Positions 18,204-26,430 of a stretch of 43,462 nt of DNA are shown piece after piece. This stretch comes from Burkholderiaceae bacterium (GTDB lineage Bacteria > Pseudomonadota > Gammaproteobacteria > Burkholderiales > Burkholderiaceae_C), in contig JAFEHU010000058.1 in NCBI GenBank assembly GCA_017848435.1, forward strand, positions 1 through 43,462. Reading direction: 5' to 3'. The notes under the pieces were generated by a model, which made no database searches, was not told where the DNA came from, and was given only the letters and a program-made list of their open reading frames with translations. The stretch's first letter is position 1; the number at the start of each line of letters is the position of its first letter. A program made the translations under genes and the position numbers.

Positions 18204-19379
18204 ATGACCAACGCCGTCATCGTCTCCACCGCCCGCACGCCGCTCGCCAAGAGCTGGAAGGGTGCTTTCAACATGACCCATGGCGCCACGCTCGGCGGCC
18301 ATGCGGTGCAACACGCCATCGCGCGCGCCGGCATCGATGCCGCCGAAATCGAAGACGTCATCATGGGCTGCGCCAACCCCGAGGGCGCGACCGGCGCCAA
18401 CATCGCCCGCCAGATCGCGCTGATGGCCGGCTGCCCGGTCAATGTGTCCGGCCTCACCGTCAACCGCTTCTGCTCGTCGGGCCTGCAGACCATCGCGCTG
18501 GCTGCCCAGCGCATCATCGCCGGCGAGGGCGAGGTCTATGTGGCTGGGGGCGTGGAAAGCATTTCCTGCGTGCAGCAGGAAATGAACACCCACATGCTGC
18601 GCGACCTCGACCTGGCGAAGAAAAAGCCCGAGATCTACTGGAACATGCTGCAGACCGCCGAGCAGGTGGCCAAGCGCTACGGCATTGGCCGCGACGCGAT
18701 GGACGAGTACGGCGCACAAAGCCAGCAGCGCGCCAGCGCGGCCCTGGCCGCCGGTCTGTTTGAGGCCGAAATCGCCCCCATTACCGTCACCGCCGGCGTG
18801 GCCGACCCGGTCATGGGCCTGCGCACCAAGCAGGTCACGGTGAGCAAGGACGAAGGCATCCGCGAAGGCACCACGAAGGAAGCCATTGCCGGCATCAAAC
18901 CCGCCGTGCCCGGGGGTGTGGTGGCGGCCGGCAACGCCAGCCAGTTCTCCGACGGCGCCGGTGCCTGTGTGCTGGTGGACGAGAAATACGCGCAGCAGAA
19001 GGGCCTGAAGCCGCTGGGCCGTTTCCTCGGCTTCGCCGTGGCCGGCTGCGAGCCCGATGAAATGGGCATTGGCCCGGTGTTCGCCGTGCCCAAGGTGCTG
19101 AAGCGCCTGGGCCTCACAGTGAATGACATCGACCTGTGGGAGCTGAACGAGGCCTTTGCGGTGCAGGTGCTGTACTGCCGCGACAAGCTGGGCATCCCGG
19201 CCGACCGCCTGAACGTGAACGGCGGCGCCATTGCGGTGGGCCACCCCTACGGCGTGAGCGGCCAGCGCCTGACCGGCCATGCCCTCATCGAAGGCAAGCG
19301 CCGTGGTGCCAAGCGCGTGGCGGTGACCATGTGCATTGGCGGCGGCATGGGGGCGGCCGGCATCTTCGAAGTGCTGTAA
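18204..19379 (+). CDS. fadA: Acetyl-CoA acyltransferase (3-ketoacyl-CoA thiolase)
   Basis: This thiolase cleaves 3-ketoacyl-CoA with CoA to acetyl-CoA and a shortened acyl-CoA, the last beta-oxidation step. The 391 residues have the nucleophile Cys90 in NRFCSSGLQ, His347 in [14 protein letters not shown] and the acid/base Cys377 in [16 protein letters not shown] (18192-18197) sits 6 nt before the ATG and overlaps the fadB stop region. An ORF extension to 18105 lies inside fadB and is rejected. It would work with the upstream hydratase/dehydrogenase as partner. Confidence 0.95.
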   Translation: MTNAVIVSTARTPLAKSWKGAFNMTHGATLGGHAVQHAIARAGIDAAEIEDVIMGCANPEGATGANIARQIALMAGCPVNVSGLTVNRFCSSGLQTIALAAQRIIAGEGEVYVAGGVESISCVQQEMNTHMLRDLDLAKKKPEIYWNMLQTAEQVAKRYGIGRDAMDEYGAQSQQRASAALAAGLFEAEIAPITVTAGVADPVMGLRTKQVTVSKDEGIREGTTKEAIAGIKPAVPGGVVAAGNASQFSDGAGACVLVDEKYAQQKGLKPLGRFLGFAVAGCEPDEMGIGPVFAVPKVLKRLGLTVNDIDLWELNEAFAVQVLYCRDKLGIPADRLNVNGGAIAVGHPYGVSGQRLTGHALIEGKRRGAKRVAVTMCIGGGMGAAGIFEVL

Positions 19380-19389
19380 GGCACACGCC

Positions 19390-19836
19390 ATGGGCAGCGC
19401 CGCCGCCTTGTGGCTCAAGATCGGCCGGGAGGTCATGGCCTCCCAGCCCTTCAGCGTGTTGCTGGGCGCCGAGCTGGCATCGCTGTCACCCGGCGAGGCC
19501 GAGCTGCAGGTGGCGGTCACGCCGCAGCTGCTGCAGCAAAACGGCTTTGTGCACGGCGGCGTGCTCAGTTACCTGGCCGACAACGCACTCACCTACGCCG
19601 GTGGCGCCGCGCTGGAAACGCCGGTCGTCACCTCCGAGTTCAAGATCAACTACGTGCGGCCGGCCATCGGTGAGCGGCTGGTGGCCCGTGCCCATGCGGT
19701 GCACGTTGGCAAATCGCAGGCCGTCTGCCGCTGCGACGTGCTGGTGGTGAAAGACGGCGAAGAGCGGCTGTGCGCCGTGGCGCAGGGCACCATCAGTCGC
19801 CTGGCCAGCACCGCCGATACCGAAACCCCCGCCTGA
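19390..19836 (+). CDS. PaaI-type hotdog-fold acyl-CoA thioesterase
   Basis: The 148-residue protein has the hotdog thioesterase signature FVHGGVLSYLADNAL near 53-67, then VVTSEFKINYVRPAIG, as in PaaI/YigI-like enzymes that hydrolyse acyl-CoA. In this operon it could release CoA from stalled intermediates; that role is inferred. The ATG at 19390 has TAAGG 8 nt upstream; ATG 19435 is an alternative that would remove 15 residues. It lies 10 nt after fadA. A second, unrelated-looking hotdog thioesterase is encoded at 22839. Confidence 0.87.
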   Translation: MGSAAALWLKIGREVMASQPFSVLLGAELASLSPGEAELQVAVTPQLLQQNGFVHGGVLSYLADNALTYAGGAALETPVVTSEFKINYVRPAIGERLVARAHAVHVGKSQAVCRCDVLVVKDGEERLCAVAQGTISRLASTADTETPA

Positions 19837-19864
19837 GCGCGTTCGCGCCGAAAGACCTGCCACG

Positions 19865-21691
19865 ATGCGCGCCACCCTTGATTTTTTGCTTTACCACTGG
19901 CTTCGTGTGGAGTCGCTGAACCAGCGCGAACGCTTCGCCGACCACAGCCGCGAAACCTTTGATGCGGTGCTCGACACCTGTGAGCGCATTGCCCGCGAAA
20001 AATACGCACCGTTCAACCGCACGGTGGACACCCAGGAGCCGCATTTCGACGGCGACAAGGTCACGCTGCCGCAGGCCACGCACGACGCGCAGAAAGCCTA
20101 CGCCGCCAGCGGCATGCTCAGCGCCGCACAAGACTACGACATCGGTGGCATGCAACTGCCCTACACGGTGGAAGCCGCCGCCAATGCGTTTTTTGCAATG
20201 GCTTCGGTCAGCATTGGCTCGGGCATGCTGACCACCGGCAACGCCAATTTGCTGATGGCGCACGGCACCAATCTTCAAAAGCAGGTGTTTGCGTTGAACG
20301 AGTTTTCCGGCCGCTGGTCGGGCACGATGTGCCTGAGCGAGCCGCAGGCGGGTTCCAGCCTCAGCGATGTGGCCACGCGTGCCGTGCCGGATGGCACAGA
20401 CTTTGAGAATGACCCCCTCGGCCCGCGCTTTCGCCTCAAGGGCCACAAGATGTGGATTTCGGCCGGCGAACACGAGTTGACCGAAAACATCGTTCACCTG
20501 GTGTTGGCCAAGATTCCCGGCGCGGATGGCAAGCTGCCACCGGGCGTCAAAGGCATCTCGCTGTTCATCGTGCCGAAGAAGCTGGTGGATACCGAAGGCC
20601 AGCTCACCGGCGTGCGCAACGACGTGGCGCTGGCCGGCCTGAACCACAAGCTGGGCTGGCGCGGTACCACCAACACGCTGCTGAACTTTGGCGAAGGCAA
20701 GTTTCCTGTGGATGGAAAAGCAGGCGCCGTGGGCTACCTGGTCGGTAAGCCCGGCGAAGGCCTGCGCTGCATGTTCCACATGATGAACGAGGCCCGCATC
20801 GGCGTCGGCATGGCGGCCACCATGCTGGGCATGGCCGGCTACCAGGCCAGCCTGGACTACGCCAAGAACCGCCCACAGGGCAGGGCGATTGGCCCCGCTG
20901 GAAAAGATGCCGCTGCGCCACAGATCCGCATCATCGAACACGCCGACGTCAAACGCATGCTGCTGGCGCAGAAGTCGTATTGCGAAGGTGCATTGGCGCT
21001 GGCGCTGTACTGCGCCCGGCTGGTGGACGAACAGCACACGGCCGAACCCGCTGCCGCCGACGAAGCCCGGCTGCTGCTGGAGGTGCTCACCCCCATTGCC
21101 AAGAGCTGGCCCAGCGAATGGTGCCTGGAAGCCAACTCGCTGGCCATCCAGGTGCACGGCGGCTACGGCTACACCCGCGATTTCCCGGTCGAACAGTACT
21201 GGCGCGACAACCGCCTGAACATGATCCACGAGGGCACCCACGGCATCCAGGCGATGGACCTGCTGGGCCGCAAGGTGCTGATGGAGGGCGGGCGTGGGCT
21301 GCAGTTGCTGGCCGGCCGCATCAACGCCACGGTGGAGCGCGCCATCCAGCAGCCTGAACTGGCCGCGCATGCCAACGCGCTGGCGCAGGCGCTGCAGCAG
21401 GTGGGCGCGGCGACCAAAGCCGCCTGGGCGACTGCCAACCCGGCCGAAGCACTGCCCAATGCGGTACCCTACCTGCAGGCCTTTGGCCACACCGTGCTGG
21501 CCTGGGTCTGGCTGGATGTCGCACTCTCCGCCCACACCCTGGACGCTACTGAAAACAGAGCAATGCAACAAGGAAAGACGTTGGCCATGCGCTATTTTTA
21601 CCATTATGAGTTGCCCAAAATCGGCGCCTGGCTTGGCGTGGTGGCGCAGCGCGACATGACCTGTGCCAACATGGACGAGGCGGCCTTCTGA
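19865..21691 (+). CDS. Acyl-CoA dehydrogenase, large C-terminally extended type
   Basis: This FAD enzyme introduces the trans-2 double bond into acyl-CoA, the first beta-oxidation step. At 608 residues it belongs to the extended class that includes DmdC-like dehydrogenases, longer than the usual ~380. Visible are MCLSEPQAGSSLSDV and KMWISAGEHEL in the middle domain, QVHGGYGYTRDFPVEQYWRD, and the probable catalytic Glu456 in IHEGTHGIQAMDLLGRK. The substrate range is unknown; the operon suggests fatty acyl-CoA. The last 70 residues are coded partly by a patch with A+T-rich codons (21543-21612). The stop overlaps the next start by one base. Confidence 0.93.
   Translation: MRATLDFLLYHWLRVESLNQRERFADHSRETFDAVLDTCERIAREKYAPFNRTVDTQEPHFDGDKVTLPQATHDAQKAYAASGMLSAAQDYDIGGMQLPYTVEAAANAFFAMASVSIGSGMLTTGNANLLMAHGTNLQKQVFALNEFSGRWSGTMCLSEPQAGSSLSDVATRAVPDGTDFENDPLGPRFRLKGHKMWISAGEHELTENIVHLVLAKIPGADGKLPPGVKGISLFIVPKKLVDTEGQLTGVRNDVALAGLNHKLGWRGTTNTLLNFGEGKFPVDGKAGAVGYLVGKPGEGLRCMFHMMNEARIGVGMAATMLGMAGYQASLDYAKNRPQGRAIGPAGKDAAAPQIRIIEHADVKRMLLAQKSYCEGALALALYCARLVDEQHTAEPAAADEARLLLEVLTPIAKSWPSEWCLEANSLAIQVHGGYGYTRDFPVEQYWRDNRLNMIHEGTHGIQAMDLLGRKVLMEGGRGLQLLAGRINATVERAIQQPELAAHANALAQALQQVGAATKAAWATANPAEALPNAVPYLQAFGHTVLAWVWLDVALSAHTLDATENRAMQQGKTLAMRYFYHYELPKIGAWLGVVAQRDMTCANMDEAAF
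21543..21612 (-). repeat. Possible degenerate dispersed-repeat patch in the acyl-CoA dehydrogenase gene
   Basis: The stretch CGCTACTGAAAACAGAGC, then CAACAAGG, GGCCATGCGCTATTTT and TTATGAG follows the order of the reversed repeat copies at 12.9 and 28.5 kb. Similarity is weaker than in the other copies, and the encoded protein still looks normal for the family, so this may be coincidence. Confidence 0.25.
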
Positions 21692-21912
21692 TGGCCACGC
21701 CGCAACAACTGCTGCGCATCCAGAAGCTGGTCTGGGTGCTGATTTATGCAGGCCTGCTGACTGTGTTCGTTGGCCTTTCCACCCTGCGCACCGACGAACC
21801 CCTGGGCCACTGGCTTGTCGCCGGCGGTGCCGCCGCCGCAGCCGTCGGCGTGCTGTTGATTTACCTGCGCTCGCGCCTGCGGGCCGACCCCCCACCCAAG
21901 GACCTTTCATGA
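21691..21912 (+). CDS. Small two-helix membrane protein of unknown function
   Basis: The 73 residues contain two hydrophobic segments (about 12-29 and 41-60) separated by a short polar loop, then a basic tail LRSRLRADPP. It therefore probably spans the inner membrane twice with both ends in the cytoplasm. I do not recognise a family. Its start overlaps the acyl-CoA dehydrogenase stop (TGATG) and its own stop overlaps the SDR start (ATGA). This tight coupling argues that it is a real gene, expressed with beta-oxidation enzymes. Confidence 0.7.
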   Translation: MATPQQLLRIQKLVWVLIYAGLLTVFVGLSTLRTDEPLGHWLVAGGAAAAAVGVLLIYLRSRLRADPPPKDLS

Positions 21913-22700
21913 CCCGAAGCATTCAGCAACTGTTCGACCTGTCTGGCAAAACCGCCCTTGTGACCGGTGGCTCGCGTGGCCTGGGCCTGCAAATCGCGCA
22001 GGCGCTGGGCGAGGCCGGTGCCCGCATCATGCTCAGCTCACGCAAGGCGTCCGACCTGGAAGAGGCCACGGCCGAGTTGCAGGCCGCCGGCATCGACACC
22101 CGCTGGATTGCCGCCGACTGCGCCCGGGAAGACGACATCCGCCGCCTGGCGGACGAGACCCTGCAGCGCATGGGCCATGTGGACATCTTGGTCAACAACG
22201 CCGGTGCCGCCTGGGGCGCGCCGGCCGAAGACCACCCGGTGGACGCCTGGGACAAGGTGATGAACCTGAACGTGCGCGGCTACTTCATCCTGAGCCAGCA
22301 GATCGCCAAGCTGAGCATGATTCCGCGCAAGAGCGGCCGCATCCTGAACGTGGCGTCCATCGCCGGGCTGGGCGGCAATCCCAGCCAGATGAAGACCATT
22401 GCCTATAACACCTCCAAAGGCGCGGTGATCAACTTCACCCGCGCGCTGGCCTGCGAATGGGGGCCGTACAACATCAACGTCAACGCCATTTGCCCCGGCT
22501 TTTTCCCGAGCAAGATGACCGCCGGCACGCTGGAGCGGCTGGGCGAAGAGAAGCTGGCGGCCGGGGCGCCGTTGCGGCGGCTGGGTGGGGACGACGACCT
22601 GAAAGGCCTGGCGGTTTTGTACGCTTCCGATGCGGGCAAACACATCACCGGCCAATGGCTGGCGGTGGACGGCGGCGTGAGTGTGATTACTGGCGGCTGA
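21909..22700 (+). CDS. Short-chain dehydrogenase/reductase (SDR)
   Basis: The 263-residue classical SDR has the cofactor motif TGGSRGLG (19-26), NNAG near 98, an active-site Ser in NVASIAG and Tyr166/Lys170 in YNTSK. The Arg after GGS and the absence of an acidic residue at the end of strand 2 (MLSSRK) suggest NADP(H). FabG-like or gluconate-5-dehydrogenase-like oxidoreductases share this layout. The substrate is unknown; being coupled to acyl-CoA dehydrogenase, a 3-hydroxyacyl or related lipid is plausible. The ATG at 21909 overlaps the preceding small gene. Confidence 0.88.
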   Translation: MTRSIQQLFDLSGKTALVTGGSRGLGLQIAQALGEAGARIMLSSRKASDLEEATAELQAAGIDTRWIAADCAREDDIRRLADETLQRMGHVDILVNNAGAAWGAPAEDHPVDAWDKVMNLNVRGYFILSQQIAKLSMIPRKSGRILNVASIAGLGGNPSQMKTIAYNTSKGAVINFTRALACEWGPYNINVNAICPGFFPSKMTAGTLERLGEEKLAAGAPLRRLGGDDDLKGLAVLYASDAGKHITGQWLAVDGGVSVITGG

Positions 22701-22838
22701 TGTGGCCCCCACGCTCCCCACTTCGTGTGGTTCGCTGCCCCCAGCGCAGGTTGGCCCTGCGCTTCGCTGGTGCGGGGCCGCATTTCGCTGCTGCGCGGCC
22801 CGGCGGCGAAACATCCGCACTTTAGAGCACGCAAAGAT
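22701..22838 (+). repeat. Structured intergenic repeat with nested hairpins
   Basis: This 138-bp gap contains two strong stem-loops. The first is CCAGCGCAGG (22741-22750) with CCTGCGC (22756-22762) and then CGCTGG (22765-22770). The second is GGCCGC (22776-22781) with GCGGCC (22795-22800). The segment also contains CCCCCACGCTCCCCACTTCG, which resembles a G+C-rich intergenic repeat I know from Comamonadaceae genomes. It may end or attenuate the upstream operon. Confidence 0.5.
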
Positions 22839-23267
22839 ATGAACTTCGGCGTCGACATCCCCTTCGTTCACCACCTCGGCTTCACACTGGAGCGGTTCGA
22901 GGGCGGGCATTCCACCATCGCCTTCACGCCCCGGCCCGAACACATGAACTCGTTTGGCGTCACCCACGGCGGCGCCTGCATGACGCTGCTGGACGTGGCC
23001 ATGGCGGTAGCGGCGCGCAGCGTGGTGCCGGAGTCGGGCATCGTCACCATCGAGATGAAAACCAGCTTCATGCGGCCAGCGTGTGGCGCCTTGCTGGCAC
23101 ACGGTGTGTTGAAGCACCGCACCGCGACCATGGCCTTTGTGGAAGCCACCATCCTGGACGCCGACCTGCAGCCCTGCGCCCATGCCACCGGCACCTTCAA
23201 GTACGTGAAGCGCCTGCCCACCGGGCCACGCAGCGTGAACCCGCTGAACGCCATTTCCACCGACTGA
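22839..23267 (+). CDS. PaaI-type hotdog-fold thioesterase
   Basis: The 142 residues carry the hotdog thioesterase core: FGVTHGGACMTLLDVAMA near 39-56, then VTIEMKTSFMRPA. It should hydrolyse acyl-CoA or aryl-CoA thioesters; the substrate is not evident. The ATG at 22839 is chosen because family members begin close to this point; upstream codons of the open frame fall in the structured repeat. No strong ribosome site is visible. It is separated from the operon to its left by the hairpin repeat and from the desaturase to its right by 233 bp. Confidence 0.85.
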   Translation: MNFGVDIPFVHHLGFTLERFEGGHSTIAFTPRPEHMNSFGVTHGGACMTLLDVAMAVAARSVVPESGIVTIEMKTSFMRPACGALLAHGVLKHRTATMAFVEATILDADLQPCAHATGTFKYVKRLPTGPRSVNPLNAISTD

Positions 23268-23295
23268 TGGGCCCTCCAGGGCCTGTTCAGGCTGG

Positions 23296-23360
23296 TTTTC
23301 AAGCGAAATCGCCCCTGGGCCGTAATGGAATCTTGCGATTCAGCTATGAAAACAGGAGCG
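23296..23360 (+). repeat. Dispersed repeat copy, intergenic
   Basis: TTTTCAAGCGAAATCGCCCC, then TGGGCCGTAATGGAATCTTG and CGATTCAGCTATGAAAACAG align in order with the copy at 28503-28569 (shared TTTTCAAGC, GATTCAGCTAT). It lies in the 233-bp gap before the desaturase gene. A short GGCCCT/AGGGCC hairpin (23270-23283) precedes it. Confidence 0.6.
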
Positions 23361-23500
23361 TTTCAACCGACGGTGGATGCGACCCCCGGCCCCTGTCGCG
23401 CACGGGTACGACACCGGCAGCGGATGTGTTCACAATCCAAAGCCAGACCAGGACGGCGTTGGCGCACACACGGCAACGCCTGCACTTGCAAGGAGACACG

Positions 23501-24586
23501 ATGACCACCCGCACGACCTCAACGCTGGGCCAGGACGCACCCGACGCCGCCCGCCAGGGCGAAGAGTTCCGCAACGACCTGCGGCCGCTGTCGGCCATCG
23601 GTTCGCGCAACGCCGAAGCCCGCCGCCTGCTGAGCGCGCAGGAGCTGGCGCCGCTGACGCAGCTCTCCAGCGTCCGTTCGCTGCTGGCCATCGGCCAGAC
23701 CGTGGGCGTGATCTCAGCCGCCATCACGCTGGCCGTGCTCACCTGGCCCAGCCCGTGGCTGGTGCTTTGCGTGCTGGTGATTGGCATCGCCCAGCACGGC
23801 CTGTTCATCCTGGCGCACGAGGCGGCGCACTACCGGCTCTTTCCCAACCGCACGGTGAACGACGCGGTGGGCCGGCTGATCGGCATGAGCAGCGGGGTGT
23901 CGATGTGCACCTACCGCGTCACCCACCGGCTGCACCACAACAACCTGTTCGGCAAACAAGACCCAGACACCGCCATCCACGGTGGTTACCCGCGTGGCAA
24001 GGCCTATTTGTGGAAGAAGCTGGCCGAAGACCTCTGCGGCATCAACGCCTGGAAAACCTACGCCTACTTCTTTGGCTCGCCCGCCATCAACGACGAGGTG
24101 CCGGGTGAAATCCGCCCGTTGAACGACACCTCCCCCGAACTGCGTGCGGCCGCCCGGCAAGACCGCTGGATGGTGGTTGGCTTCCACGTGGCAGCGCCGC
24201 TGGTGGCCTTGGCCTTGGGTGGCTGGACGGGTTTGCTGATGTACTTTGTGCTGTGGTTGCTGCCCATGCTCACCGTGATCCAGCCGATCTTGCGGCTGCG
24301 CGCCATCTGTGAACACGGCGCCACCACCGACCTGACCTCGCCGCTGACCGCCGCCCGCAGCAACAACACCAGCGGCACCTGGGGCAACTGGCTGGCCCGC
24401 GCGGTGCTGTTCCCGCACCACGTGAACTACCACCTAGAACACCATTTGTACCCGGCGGTGCCGCACTACCACCTGCCGCGCCTGCACCGCTTGCTGCAGG
24501 AGAAAAACGCCCTCCAGGGTGCCGAGGTGCGCGACGTGCGCGCCACCCTGGGCCTGATATTTGCCGAAAGGAAACCCCGTGTCTGA
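23501..24586 (+). CDS. Membrane fatty acid desaturase
   Basis: This 361-residue di-iron membrane enzyme has the three histidine boxes of the FA_desaturase family: HEAAH (106-110), HRLHHNN (142-148) and HLEHH (311-315), with hydrophobic pairs near 64-110 and 225-260. It should oxidise an acyl chain or other lipid. The third box HLEHH, not QxxHH, indicates an acyl-lipid or general desaturase/hydroxylase, not a front-end enzyme. AAGGAG (23490-23495) lies 5 nt before the ATG. It overlaps the GST-like gene by 8 nt and heads a five-gene run. Regiospecificity and electron donor are not visible. Confidence 0.9.
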   Translation: MTTRTTSTLGQDAPDAARQGEEFRNDLRPLSAIGSRNAEARRLLSAQELAPLTQLSSVRSLLAIGQTVGVISAAITLAVLTWPSPWLVLCVLVIGIAQHGLFILAHEAAHYRLFPNRTVNDAVGRLIGMSSGVSMCTYRVTHRLHHNNLFGKQDPDTAIHGGYPRGKAYLWKKLAEDLCGINAWKTYAYFFGSPAINDEVPGEIRPLNDTSPELRAAARQDRWMVVGFHVAAPLVALALGGWTGLLMYFVLWLLPMLTVIQPILRLRAICEHGATTDLTSPLTAARSNNTSGTWGNWLARAVLFPHHVNYHLEHHLYPAVPHYHLPRLHRLLQEKNALQGAEVRDVRATLGLIFAERKPRV

Positions 24587-25517
24587 GCTGATCCTTCACC
24601 ACTACCCGATCTCGCCCTTTGCCGAGAAGGCGCGCCTCGTGCTCGGCTTCAAACAACTCGCCTGGCGCTCGGTCCACATTCCGAGCATCATGCCCAAGCC
24701 CGACGTGCAGGCGCTCACCGGTGGCTACCGCCGCACGCCCTTTTTGCAGGTCGGGGCCGACATCTACTGCGACACCGCGCTGATGTGCGACGTGCTGGAG
24801 CACCGCCAGCCCACGCCCACGCTCTACCCCGAGCAGCACAAGGGCGCGGCCCGCATCGTCGCGCAGTGGGCCGACAGCACGCTGTTCACCACCTCCATGG
24901 CCTACAACTTCAGCGCCAAGGGCGCGGTGTCGTTCTTCCAGGCCCAGGGCATGGGGCCAGACGAGGCCAAGGCCTTCGGTGCCGACCGTGGCGCCATGCG
25001 CGGCGGTGCGCCACGCATGTACCCGGGCGACGCGGCAGCGGCCTGCAAAAGCTACCTGCGGCGCATTGCCAACATGCTGGGCGAGCAGCCCTTCCTGTTC
25101 GGCGCCGCGCCGTGCCTGGCCGACTTCTCGGTCTACCACCCGCTGTGGTTCACCCGTGCCATTCCGGCGGTGGCCAACCTGTTTGACGCCACACCCAACG
25201 TGCTGGCGTGGATGGACCGCATGGCCGCCATTGGCCACGGCACGTCCACCCCGTTGAGCGCCACCGACGCGATTGCGGTGGCCGCCGCCAGCCAGCCGCT
25301 GCCGGTGGACGGCGAGGTGTTCCAGGACGAGCACGGCATCCCGCTCGGCTCGGCCGTGACCGTCACCGCCGAGAGTTTTGGCCTGGAGCCCACCGCCGGT
25401 GAATTGGTCGCCGCCACCCGCATGCACTACACCCTGCGCCGCACCGACGCGCGTGCCGGCACGGTGCATGTGCACTTTCCCCGCGTCGGTTTTGTGTTGA
25501 AAAAGGCCGAGGCATGA
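24579..25517 (+). CDS. Glutathione S-transferase-like protein with C-terminal extension
   Basis: The first ~80 residues form a thioredoxin-like GST N-domain (ISPFAEKARLVLGF, then RRTPFLQVGADIYCDTALMCD). An all-helical GST C-domain follows, with LGEQPFLFGAAPCLADFSVY near 175. Beyond about 225 there is an extra ~85-residue, beta-rich tail of unknown role. The usual Glu-Ser of the glutathione gamma-glutamyl site is Cys-Asp-Thr here, so glutathione binding is uncertain. The start is GTG 24579 with AAAGGA 6 nt upstream, overlapping the desaturase end. Its stop overlaps the SDR start (ATGA). At 312 residues it is longer than a normal GST (~210). Confidence 0.85.
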   Translation: MSELILHHYPISPFAEKARLVLGFKQLAWRSVHIPSIMPKPDVQALTGGYRRTPFLQVGADIYCDTALMCDVLEHRQPTPTLYPEQHKGAARIVAQWADSTLFTTSMAYNFSAKGAVSFFQAQGMGPDEAKAFGADRGAMRGGAPRMYPGDAAAACKSYLRRIANMLGEQPFLFGAAPCLADFSVYHPLWFTRAIPAVANLFDATPNVLAWMDRMAAIGHGTSTPLSATDAIAVAAASQPLPVDGEVFQDEHGIPLGSAVTVTAESFGLEPTAGELVAATRMHYTLRRTDARAGTVHVHFPRVGFVLKKAEA

Positions 25518-26422
25518 TCTCCGATTTCGCAGGCAAAACAGCGGTGCTGACCGGCGCCGGTTCTGGCTTTGGCCTGGAATGCGCCCGCATCGGCGCCAAA
25601 CTGGGCATGAACCTGGTGCTGGTGGACGTGCAGCAAGACGCCTTGCAGGCCGCCGAGGCCGAACTCACCGCCGCCGGTGCCCAGGTGCTGGCACGCCGGG
25701 TGGACGTGGGCAACGCCGCCCAGATGGAGGCGCTGGCCGCCGAAGTGGCGCAGCGTTTTGGCGCGCCGCACCTGGTGTTCAACAACGCCGGCGTCGGCAC
25801 CGGGGGCCTGGTGTGGGAGAACTCGGTCAAGGACTGGGAGTGGGTGCTGGGCGTCAACCTGATGGGGGTGGTGCACGGCGTGCGCCTGTTCACGCCCATG
25901 ATGCTGGAAGCCGCCGCCAAAGACCCCGCTTACCGCGGCCACATCGTCAACACCGCCAGCATGGCGGGCCTGCTGGCACCGCCCAACATGGGCATCTACA
26001 ACGTCAGCAAACACGCGGTGGTGAGCCTGTCGGAGACGCTCTACCAGGACCTGGCGCTGGTGACCGACCAGGTCAGTGCCTCGGTGCTGTGCCCGTTTTT
26101 TGTGCCCACCGGCATCAGCCAGAGCCAGCGCAACCGGCCCGACGGGCAGGCGGCCGAGAAGCCCACCCGCAGCCAACTGATCGGCCAGGCGATGATCGAC
26201 AAGGCCGTGACCAGTGGCAAGGTCACCGCCACCGACGTGGCCCAGCTGGTGTTTGACGCCGTGGCCGCTGGCCGCTTCTACATCTACAGCCACCCCAAGG
26301 CGCTGGCCTCGGTGCAAACGCGGCTGGAAGACGTGCTGCAGGCGCGCAACCCGACCGACCCGTTTGCCGACAAGCCCGAACTGGGTGTGTCACTCCGCAA
26401 AGCCCTGCGCGGCACGGCCTGA
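25514..26422 (+). CDS. Short-chain dehydrogenase/reductase (SDR)
   Basis: The 302-residue SDR has TGAGSGFG (13-20), an acidic Asp at the end of strand 2 (LVLVDVQ) that favours NAD(H), NNAG near 93, a Ser in NTASMAG and Tyr162/Lys166 in YNVSK. It resembles cyclic-alcohol or lipid-oxidising SDRs with a C-terminal extension. The ATG overlaps the GST-like stop by 4 nt, so the two are coupled. The substrate is unknown; the neighbouring desaturase suggests a lipid or aliphatic alcohol. Confidence 0.88.
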   Translation: MISDFAGKTAVLTGAGSGFGLECARIGAKLGMNLVLVDVQQDALQAAEAELTAAGAQVLARRVDVGNAAQMEALAAEVAQRFGAPHLVFNNAGVGTGGLVWENSVKDWEWVLGVNLMGVVHGVRLFTPMMLEAAAKDPAYRGHIVNTASMAGLLAPPNMGIYNVSKHAVVSLSETLYQDLALVTDQVSASVLCPFFVPTGISQSQRNRPDGQAAEKPTRSQLIGQAMIDKAVTSGKVTATDVAQLVFDAVAAGRFYIYSHPKALASVQTRLEDVLQARNPTDPFADKPELGVSLRKALRGTA

Positions 26423-26430
26423 GGTCACCC

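Noticed and set aside
16358-18517. 719-codon open frame on the minus strand
   Set aside because: Antisense shadow of fadB and fadA; its His/Gln-rich composition is typical of reverse-frame reading.
22725-22838. N-terminal extension of the second thioesterase
   Set aside because: The upstream codons fall in the hairpin repeat and do not look like hotdog-family sequence.
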